Both the position numbers and the translations under genes were made by a program. A DNA stretch of 64,000 nucleotides, taken from the NCBI GenBank assembly GCA_946811695.1, contig OX328132.1, positions 96,596,022-96,660,021 on the forward strand, read 5' to 3'. This DNA comes from Gonocerus acuteangulatus. Lineage: Eukaryota > Arthropoda > Insecta > Hemiptera > Coreidae. Shown piece after piece: positions 1-9,697 of the stretch; the first letter of the stretch is position 1; each line of letters opens with the position of its first letter. Below the pieces are notes generated by a model. It was not told where the DNA came from, did no database searches, and saw only the letters and a program-made list of their open reading frames with translations.

Positions 1-321
1 GTATTCCTTATAAGAATATGTTTTTGACTTTTTTTAGGTAATAAAGAACGTTTCTTGCAAAACTAATGCCAGAATGTAAAATTTCATTTAATACAAATTA
101 AATATTTAATAATACATTATTTCGCTTTAGAAGTTTGACTTCCCCTTGATGCATCTTCGCGAGCCATTTATACAAACTGATTAGCATTTTTTTTTTTTTT
201 TTTTAAATCCTACCTTCCTCTTTTTCGAATCAAGGAAAAGGTAAATCCGAAACTACTAAAAATATTATGACATTAAGGTTTAGGCATATACGCACATTGG
301 TTGTTGCTTCAAGTGATATAA

Positions 322-870
<549 letters not shown>

Positions 871-1589
871 CACACTGTCACGAGTGTATGGGGTAAAAAA
901 TCAAAAATCGTATTTTTGTCTAGACAAGGTTTATTATTTTTTTCTGTTATTAAAAATCACAAAAATGGGGGAAAAAGAAGTTTTCACTTAAAAAAATAAT
1001 GTATTGTGATATAAAAACTAACATACGATGTTTAAGAACTTCTAAAAAATGTATACAGAACTATTACGTATGAAAAAACTTATTAAAAAACAAATTCTAA
1101 CATTTTTATTTACAATTGAGTATGATAAAACGTTTTCTTCAATTTTTTGTTCTCGGTTTTGGAGTTAACCTTTCTTAAAGTTGACAAATATGGATCTGAT
1201 GAAAGAAGGAGCATTTTCAATTAATCCAGATTTGTATCAATACCAAAAGTTTTCCTCGTATTGTGTACTCTGATATACCTTATGTCTTTTTTTGGGGCCT
1301 CCGATGCTTCTTCTAATAATTGCGCAATTGGTGTAATGAAAAATAAAATAAAATGAGTTCCATGTATAGGCAGTTAGATCTTCACCAACTAAGTCTCACC
1401 AATTAATTCAGTTAATTTGGGCATATAATTTGATTTACCACAAGAAACCAGTTTCAAAATGGTGTCCAAATTGAATATTAATGTTATCTCCAGTCCAGTT
1501 ATTTCCCTACTTAATTTTCGATTACCAAAGAATCTGTGGGCGGTATACCGTCATTAGTGGAACCAAAAGAAGGTTTTGACGTATCGTTT

Positions 1590-2057
1590 AATAATTTCAT
1601 TTTCTCCATGAAAAGTCCTTAGAAGTAAGCTTAGCGGCAAACTCTATTTCATCCGGATATTTCGTCCTTACTATTTCCGCAACTCGTCTCTATTATTTGA
1701 GTATGATGCTTCCACGAAACTTACTTGCGGTCTTCCACGTGAAGGACCTGCTGGACTATTATCACATCTAGCTATTTCAAAAACGTCGTCGGGCAGATTA
1801 ATGTTTTTACCTAACCAATCTTCGTATGTTGTTTAGAATTTTCCTGAAAACCTGTAACAGCGAGCTCAATTTTGTTGAATATCCAGGGAAAACAATCGTA
1901 CAAATGTTCTTATATTCTCCTTAACTTTATCCGAACATATAGATAAATTATATTCTTGCACGATTCTATCAAAATAAGCATCGCATCCCATGGTGTTGGG
2001 CTCGTTACTGCGGCAGACTTCATACAGTCGTGCATTGGTTATGAAATCTAAAACCAC
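1590..2057 (-). pseudogene. decayed coding remnant of unknown function
   Basis: On the minus strand a 63-codon frame (2057 down to 1866) is followed by protein-like sequence in shifted frames. That sequence includes a stretch reading about PSRGRPQVSFVEASYSNNRD near 1690-1760 and then YPDEIEFAAKL. The composition (GRP.xSF.E.S, charged, with a helical tail) looks like real but mutated coding sequence, perhaps a piece of a multi-copy element protein. I do not recognise the family. Several frameshifts and stops make it non-functional. No splice structure is evident, so an old exon cannot be excluded. Confidence 0.35.
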
Positions 2058-2499
2058 AAAATCTCTGTAAGAAAGCAGGTAAACTAGGTATCAAAATAAT
2101 CGTGAAGCAATGTACTATTTACGGTTAAAGTATGAAAAAAACCCGTTATTTTACGTTTTTGAGAAAAACACTTCCAAAGTTGAAAAAATTATAATAATTT
2201 CTTACATAATCAAGATTAGTCAATCAACGAGTCACTTAGGACTAACACTTGAACAAGTTAAAAGTAACATGAAAAAGTTCCATTAATAAGATTGGAAGAG
2301 TCAAAGTAAATATTTACTAACCGAACCAGTTTTAATATTTGCATTTGTATCATCAATTCAAATGAATCCTTAGCTTTTAGCTTTTGTTTTTATATTCTAA
2401 TTTTGATGTTTTCTTTCTGTTCTAAGATTCTAATTTTACTATTAACCTACAAAAAGTTTTTTATCAAACATTATTTTTCTTATTTTTGAACATTGCTCG

Positions 2500-3330
2500 C
2501 GACACTGTGCGTTCGTCCGATTTTGACTAAACTCGGTACTCATGTGGATCGTAATCTGGGGAGTGTCGTAGGCTAAGTCAAAAACGCCTACTAGCTGTCT
2601 GTCTGTATGTTTGTCCCTTATACAAATCCACACCGTTCTTCCGATTTTGACTAAACTCGGTACACATGTAGATCTTAATCTGGGGAGTGTCGCAGGCTAA
2701 GTCAAAAACGTCTTCCAGCTGTCTGTCTGTATGTTTGTTCCCTATAAAAGTCCACACCGTTCGAACACAGATAGATTTTGATACGACGATTGCCATAGGC
2801 TAGGTCAAAACGGCTACCATCTGTCTGTCTGTATGTTTGTTCTATATACAAACCCACGCCGTTTTAAAGATTTTGATCAAACTGGGCATACAGGTTGTTC
2901 TTGATCAGGAGGAGGTCAAAAACGTCTACCAGCTGCTGTCTGTATGTTTTTTTTAAATAAAAATCCACACCGTTAGACCGATTTTTACCAAACTTGGCAT
3001 ACGTGTATGTCTTGATACGGGGGGTATTAAAGGTTAGGTCAAAGTCGTCTAGGACTCACAGTTGGGAGGTCACGGGTTCGAAACTGTTACAGATTCGTGT
3101 TATTAGATGTTAATAATACTTATTTGGTTTCTAATTTATTTAGGCTTTTCTATATGCAGAAAGTAGGTGTCGCCGGGTAACAGCTAGTACATGCATAAAA
3201 ATCAGCTGACTGTCTGTCTGTTTGTTCCTAATACAAATCCACACCGTTTGACTGATTTTGACTAAACTTGGCGCACAGGTAGGTCTTGATATGTAGAGTG
3301 TTATAGGCTAGGTCAAAATCGTCTAGGTCT
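2500..3330 (+). repeat. second 123-bp minisatellite block
   Basis: Units of the same family as 466-870 start at about 2592, 2717, 2816, 2930 and 3204, with more divergence between units. They carry the recurrent ccgattttgactaaact and ctgtctgtctgtatgttt motifs. The Helitron-like end at 3187 lies inside this block, so the array is probably the internal or subterminal part of that element. Confidence 0.8.
3150..3188 (+). mobile_element. probable Helitron 3' terminus
   Basis: The sequence ends in gccgggtaacagctag followed by T. This matches the Helitron 3' rule (CTRR before a T) and resembles the ends of non-autonomous insect Helitrons. The 123-bp array lies upstream. No Rep/helicase coding sequence is visible, so if this is a Helitron it is non-autonomous. 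A diverged, truncated copy of the tail (tctagatgcagaaaatagg) follows at about 3428-3452. From 3453 to 4980 I see no gene. Confidence 0.4.
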
Positions 3331-4979
3331 CATAGTTTTGGAGTTCGAAAGTGCTAACCCGAACAGTTACAGATTTGCGTTATTAGGTTTTTGTATTACT
3401 TATTTGGTTTCTAATTTATTTTTGCTTTTCTAGATGCAGAAAATAGGAGTTCCTGGTTTTTCTTTTCATAACCATGCATGAGATATTACAAAAAAGATAT
3501 TTATATTGCAACATACATCAAACTGGTACGAAATAATAATAATAAACCTGAAACAAAAAGGTAATGAGATCGGACCGCTAATCCATTGCATGTATAATCT
3601 CTCGCTATACGAAGGCAGAAAGCACTCTAAAAGTACAAAACCAATAAACCATTGAACCATGTATTCATCGTTGCGCACAAATCACTGGTCTTTCACAATT
3701 TAGGATCCACATGAAACAAACAAGCTTTTTAAAATAAAGAGAAATCTCAATAAATTATTTGCCTCCATCTCCCTCTGGCTATCTGCAATGAGCAAAAATT
3801 GTCAAAATAAATTTCCATTGATTAAAAAATGAACTGAACTAACGGTTGCCGAGAGGAAATCATTACGGTTGAGAAATTACTAGGTAAAATTATTACGATG
3901 GACTAGTACTAATTACAGAGAGGATAAGTTGTTTTAATTAATACCCCAAAGGATGTCATTTCGAATCAACGGGATATATGACAATGACAAAGTAACTTTA
4001 TCTTCCTGAATACCGAGATTTTTGCTGCAGAATGTCTAGTTTTTTATTGATATTTCACCCAGGCCTATTCGTGAATACTGTATAATAAATTATTTATCTG
4101 CTTCTGGTTTGTTTTCTATGTAATTTAATTTGTTAACAGTAAAATAAGTTCATTAATACAACTGGATGTTGCTGCCATTTGGAATCGGCATATTACTTTG
4201 GAGCTTCTGTTCTGACCTTTTCAATTTACACCACGGGTAAATTGAGATTACGGAAATGCCCTGAGAGTTTCTGCAAGCCGGAATTTGTTTAATAATAAAT
4301 TAATGCCTTATGAAGAGAGGCTGCTTTAAATTACTACACATATTATCTGGAAAATGAAAATATCAAAGATTATATGAAGAAAAGTGCTTAGGTCTCTGTG
4401 GATATTATTTACTAAGTAATTGCTCTACTAATTATAGTTGAAACGCTCAAGTGGAACTGTCACAGAAATAAAACAATAATACCTTCTTTTTCTAATGACA
4501 CAGCAATTACGATAAGGCGCTTCAAGTACTGCGTAGTGAAGGGTAATGGGCACTTGAACTTTTAAACTCTCATTGCTTTCTGAAATTATTTCCAGGAGGA
4601 ATTTAGTTGTTTTTTATCGCTTCACATTTTATTTTCCACTTCTTAGAAAGCGTGGCTGGGGTATAGTTTTTTTTTTTTCCTTTAATGATATTTATTTGAA
4701 AATTGTGTAATATTTAAGAGGTATTTGAGAGAGAGAAATAATTTAAAGTTTAATAACTTCTTGTTCAAGTACACATCGTTTTATTAAAAAAAAATCCAAT
4801 AACTCTAATAAGGCTCAATTATTATTATGAAAAATACTTCTATAAATCGGACATCAGCAAGAACACTGTTACACCTGAAAATGTATAACCTGTGCGAAAA
4901 AATCACTACCGTTTAATGCAAATTAGGCGTTGCGGATAGGAAGGGTGAACTCAACAAAAGGTAAATAAGGGCGAATTCC

Positions 4980-4980
<1 letters not shown>

Positions 4981-5022
<42 letters not shown>
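4981..5022. repeat. (GA)n microsatellite
   Basis: A pure GA run of about 42 bp. Between here and 7160 there is no supported gene. The 105-codon frame at 5148-5465 has no recognisable domain or splice context. A (CA)n tract lies at about 6758-6773. Confidence 0.95.
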
Positions 5023-5025
<3 letters not shown>

Positions 5026-7160
5026 TATATAGTATATGATATAATTATACCTACAATGTATTAAAGATGGATGCAGTCATCAGAAAAATGCTAAAAAATG
5101 ATACATGAATTAAATCCGTCTATGTCCTTGTAGTATCCAACCTCGAATTGTGGAAGGATATTGAGGCCTCAAGCGATGGGGCCTTCATTCTTCGAGAAAT
5201 CCCTAAAAGCCAATATATTCCTCGGTGTCTAGAGAATGATTTAATAGCGGCCTTTTCTCACGAGGTAGGCACTTCGTTTTACTTGACAAACACTCTCTTT
5301 CTACCTTCAAAAACACTAAATTCCTGGGATCTATGTCATTCTGTTGTATGGCCCCAAGGATCCCTGAGCCATAAAACCTGTAGCATTTTCATCTGCTGCA
5401 TTTTCATCTTGTATTACAACAAACATTATTCAAATAAAACAGAATCAAGCAACCGAATATATTAAGATTCTGTAAAGCTAACTTTTATAGATAGATTGAT
5501 AAATACATTAATTCAAAGAATATATACATCATATAATATTTATGGCTTGGACATGTCTAATAAAAACGTTTTTAAATTCTAAAAATATGTCAATAACAAT
5601 TACACAGCCACACACAACAAAAAATTTCGGACCCAGAGAGCAGACCATGTTTAATATATGTTTTTGGGGTCACTGAATCCGAATCCGGGACGAGAAAAAC
5701 CCCTGCACTTTTTGTGTCCCTTTTGTTTAAGCCCCACCCCCCAAAACTCATAATTTAGGATTTTTTACACTATAATAATTTTATTCAAGTCGTTAACCAA
5801 AATAAACGACAATTCCCTGTGCACTGCACTACCTTTTTGTGCTTAAAAGTACTAATTTTTTGAGCAAGGAATTCGATTGGTCCATTTTGGGCGAAGTTAC
5901 ATCCCTTTAAATATATGACTTTTATTTTTTAAAAACGCGTTTTTGCTTATATTTTTGTATTTAATATGTCTTCTAATGCATAAAATCTTTGATTTTTTAT
6001 AGAAAAAAAAACCGAGGCCTTCGGATGTGATTCTGGAACTTATGCAATCCTTAAAATCCCAAAATACAGCCATTAAAAAGTCTCCCCATATTATATTCGA
6101 TCAATGTATCGATTGAAGTAAATTAAATAAACGACCTAAAATAAATTAATAAAGCTTCCATTTTCGAACTATTTTCTTATAAATTTGCCTACATGTTAAT
6201 TAAAGTGTCCTCTATGCATTGGGAAAAGATAGGACCCTCCAAGCGGTACTCGGTTTTGAGATATTGAGCCTCAAAGATCCACTTTTTAAGCGTTTTGGAT
6301 AAAATAAGGATGCATGCTGCTCTATTTCTAGCTTATTCCCTGTCTTGTTGAGTATAGCTCTCTTTTCCCAGGTTGAAATATTTTTTTTTTTTTAGATTTA
6401 TGTGAATTAGGTAATTCAATGATAGTACTTATTTTTATTTTCCTTATAGTACATTATTTCATAAATGCCTTCGAAGTATTTTGGACCCCAAGCCACCTCT
6501 TCAGGTGCCACTAAAACCCTGCATGCGCGGTACATTTGTACAAAATTGATTGCCCTTTCGAATGGCCAGCTTCCAGATATCATGATTCCTCAATCATTTT
6601 CAAGATATTTACAAAATGGAAGTGCTCTTACTTTAAATATGAGTGACAAAATTTATTTATTTATTTTTGGTGTTCCGCTTTAGGCCGATGTACACCTTAC
6701 ATATAGTTATTACAAACATTACATATATACATTACATTGTCTTATATACTTACATTATACACACACACACACACTGAGTGACATAAGAAGTGTAAGACAG
6801 CAGAGGAAATCTGAGTTGGCGAGTAAGCGAAGAGGGGATGAGTAACAGCTGATACTCTTTACTCACAATTGGCCTAACCTCCGTCTCTATTCTTATCCCC
6901 TGGCCCAAATCTCTCTGCTTGTTCGCTTGCTTTTCCATCAGGGCACGCCTTCTTCCATTCCATCCTCTATTTCACAAAATTTTCATTACAGCAACAGAAG
7001 CACAACAACCAGATTTGGCTATATTGTTTTCGTGTAATTTGAAATTCCATTAATTATAATACACCAATAACAGCCTTAAACCCAGTTTACGCTATCCTGG
7101 AGCGAAATCTCAACAACAAACTAGAAGTCTTACAAGGAAATGTAAATACGTGTATACACA

Positions 7161-7495
7161 TATATATATTATTATTCTTGTGGATGACCCAAAATATTTC
7201 TTAATGCGTTTCGTTCTTTTAGGCTTAGGGTCGGGAAAAAGTAGTACTTCCTTGTGTCACACCACTTTATTTTTTTCTGCCCTCCATGTTTCGTGCTTAA
7301 TTCATTCGCACCTCATCAGGGGCACTTCTTGCTAAGAAGTCCTCTCGTCTCCTCATGTACCTTCTACGGAGGCAGGGGTAATACTAAAGTAATATAATAT
7401 AAAGTGGTGTGACACAAGGAAGTACTACTTTTTCCCGACCCTAAGCCTAAAAGAACGAAACGCATTAAGAAATATTTTGGGTCATCCACAAGAAT

Positions 7496-7508
<13 letters not shown>
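7161..7508. mobile_element. palindromic element with 110-bp perfect inverted repeat
   Basis: Arms 7161-7270 and 7399-7508 are perfect reverse complements over about 110 bp, separated by a 128-bp spacer. The outer edge of the right arm merges into a (TA)n tract. The spacer carries a hammerhead-like motif on the minus strand (separate entry). There is no coding capacity. The structure fits an inverted dimer of a small ribozyme-bearing retroelement with truncated inner ends. Confidence 0.8.
7283..7325 (-). ncRNA. hammerhead-ribozyme-like motif (degenerate)
   Basis: The minus strand reads CTGATGA, then a stem II formed by GTGC and GCAC around an A-rich loop, then GAAAC. Flanking TGCCC (5') and GGGCA (3') could form stem I. 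The expected NUH cleavage triplet is replaced: GAAACATGG has G at the H position. The core is therefore recognisable but probably inactive. It lies in the spacer of the 7161-7508 palindrome. Confidence 0.5.

Positions 7509-7550
<42 letters not shown>
7500..7550. repeat. (TA)n microsatellite
   Basis: A pure TA run directly continuing the right arm of the 7161-7508 palindrome. Confidence 0.95.
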
Positions 7551-7553
<3 letters not shown>

Positions 7554-7583
7554 GCTTGATGTTTATTTTTCGTCGCTGGGATG

Positions 7584-7847
7584 ATATTTTTAGATGGAAC
7601 GGCATTCTTCTCCAGCGGTGGTACTCCTCCTCACTTCTTCCTGGGATATTTCGATGGGTTCATCTCCATCTTCGTCAGCCAGGTACTTGTTTCTTCCTCG
7701 GTGGTTGCCAAGGGAATGACATTTTTTCTCGATCTGGGCGCCCTTTCTACTCTCTAGCCCCAGTATCTGGGGAGATGAACCCATCGAAATATCCCAGGAA
7801 GAAGCGAGGAGGAGTACCACCGCTGGAGAAGAATGCCGTTCCATCTA

Positions 7848-7854
<7 letters not shown>
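7584..7854. mobile_element. palindromic element with 84-bp inverted repeat
   Basis: Arms 7584-7667 and 7771-7854 are near-perfect reverse complements around a 103-bp spacer. The right arm runs straight into (TA)n. The left arm plus the start of the spacer contains a complete hammerhead core on the minus strand. The right arm breaks within the loop region of the same ribozyme, so its copy is truncated. The family differs in sequence from the palindrome at 7161-7508. Confidence 0.75.
7643..7683 (-). ncRNA. hammerhead ribozyme candidate, type I, dimer-style
   Basis: Reading the minus strand: stem I 5' strand CCTGG; CTGACGA (7678-7672); stem II GATGG paired with CCATC; GAAA (7652-7649); then TATC; then CCAGG, which pairs with the first CCTGG. 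All conserved core elements (CUGANGA, GAAA, NUH with H = C) are present. Stem III is the self-complementary AUAU, as expected for minimal hammerheads that act as dimers. This is pattern matching by eye only. Confidence 0.6.

Positions 7855-7909
<55 letters not shown>
7851..7909. repeat. (TA)n microsatellite between palindrome and LINE
   Basis: About 59 bp of TA. A second (TA)n tract follows the LINE poly(A) at 12813, so the LINE may have inserted into a TA microsatellite. Confidence 0.95.
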
Positions 7910-7913
<4 letters not shown>

Positions 7914-8376
7914 GGCCCAAATAAGCGGGCCTCAAAAGGAAATAACCACAAAACCGTTGGAGATATCAACATTGTTCAAAGGAGCAAAGTTGTTGTTCTC
8001 GTTGAGACCTGAGATAAAATGGTGTCCTCCACCTAGGAAAATAACTAGGCCGTTGAAGGGAAGGGTTCCTCTTTACCCATATGCTGCATTACGTTTTTTA
8101 AAAGTACTAAAAAAAGAAGAAGCGTGCAAACGAGTTTTCGATACGTCAAGTAGTTCTCTGCAAACATACGTTTTTATTTGCATGTATTCCTCATCTGAAA
8201 TTCCAAAACAAAAGGCACTTTAATATATTTAAGTAGTATTTTTGTTAAGGATGGGGTTATTCTGCTTAGGAGAATGTGTTCAGCATTCAACAAAACGATT
8301 CTCTTTTGTGTAAGCTGAAAAAGAAAATAAGGATCTTCTCCACACAAATTGAATAATATAGTATAAACGTTTAGCA
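7910..8376 (+). other. candidate 5' region of the Jockey-clade LINE
   Basis: No reading frame of note. It starts with gggtggcccaaataagc immediately after (TA)n and leads to the first ATG of the LINE ORF1 at 8377. It may be the LINE 5' UTR with internal promoter, but the element boundary is not proven because no second copy of this end is in the window. Confidence 0.35.
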
Positions 8377-9697
8377 ATGAGTCAAAACGATAAGGAAGGA
8401 TTTGTCAAATATATTTATCGGTACTCACGAAAACCTCGCCAAGTAAGACCAAGTCTCCCCAGAAAAAATTGTCCAAAGTTGAAGAGGACAAATATTTTCT
8501 TAGGCCTAGAGGAAAAAAATTACTTTCGAGTGAAGAAAATAAAAATATTAAAAATAAAATTCCATCCACTTCACAAACAGGGCAAATGACAAATAATGGG
8601 GACAATAAAAAAAAAACAGGAAGAATTAAACCAGTCCATAAATCCAGCTCATGATAAACCACCACCTATATTTGTCAGAAATATTACAGATTTTAGGACT
8701 TTCTGCAATAAATTAAAAATGATTGCAGCTGATAAATTTTCATGTAAAACGAGGTTTAATGACACAGCAATATACCCCACAGACAGTACTGCTTATAGGA
8801 ATATAATTAAATATCTGAATGAAATAGAAGCAGATTTCCACTGCTACCAATTGAAAGAGGATAAGTCATTCAGAGTAGTAATTAGGAATCTACACCCTTC
8901 AACTCCAGTAGAGGACATCACCATTGACCTGAACGACAAAGGCTACAATGTAAAACGGGTGCACAATGTAAAACACCCTGCAACAAAGTCTTCCCTTCCC
9001 CTACTCTTCATTGACTTGGCTAAAGAAGAAAAGAGCAGAGAAATATTTAAAGAGAGGATTACCCTTTATACGCAAATAAGTTCCCCAGTGCTTCAAATGC
9101 TTGGAATTTGGTCACACACATAACTACTGTTATCATGCACCAAAGTGTGTTAAATGCGGAGAAGAACACATGTCCCAAATCTGCACCCTGCCAAACGACG
9201 CAAAAGCCAAGTGTGCGAACTGCCAGGAAGAGCATCCCACCACCTACCGCGGGTGTAAAATATACAAATCCATTCAAACTCTACGCAACCTCCGCCTCAG
9301 ACAACCAACTGCTACACTTCAAGAGAAATCTTCCCATCTACCTCAAGCAGCACAGAACATCACAAGGAAGGAATACAAGGCTATCAGCCCAGGTCTCACA
9401 TACTCCTCAGTCACCAGACAACAGGAAGCCTCCACATCTCATCTGAGTCCCAATGTAGCTCAAGACCCTCCAATTCCCCAAGAAACTCAACCTATTCCTC
9501 AACCTCTTCCACAGAGACCTATTCCTTCCAGACAACCACCCCTTATCACTAAGCCTGAACCTCTACAACACTCCCAACCCTTTGATCCCAACGCCCTCTT
9601 TCAGTCCTTCTTCGACAGACTTGAATCACTTATCACACCTTTAATTTCCCTACTGACCACGTTTATGCAACAATGCCTTCCTAAACTCCTAAAATGA
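8377..9697 (+). pseudogene. Jockey-clade LINE ORF1 (gag-like nucleic-acid binding protein), frameshifted
   Basis: ORF1 of Jockey-type LINEs encodes an RNA-binding, gag-like protein of the retrotransposition RNP. Coding sequence is spread over three frames. A start (MSQNDKEGFVKYIY) lies at 8377. A basic region continues in another frame up to about 8610. After a slip in an A-run (8607-8616), the frame at 8596-9123 carries the conserved segment with PPPIFVRNITDF and FRVVIRNLHPSTPVEDI. Near 9077-9085 the frame changes again, apparently with loss of a short linker. The frame ending at 9697 then carries three zinc knuckles: CFKCLEFGHTHNYC (about 9089-9130), CVKCGEEHMSQIC and CANCQEEHPTTYRGC. A Pro-rich tail follows. 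The stop overlaps the ORF2 start as ATGA. At least three disruptions mean this copy cannot make intact ORF1p. Confidence 0.85.

Noticed and set aside
5148..5465. 105-codon frame as a gene
   Set aside because: No recognisable domain, no splice or promoter context, low complexity towards the C-terminus; likely chance.
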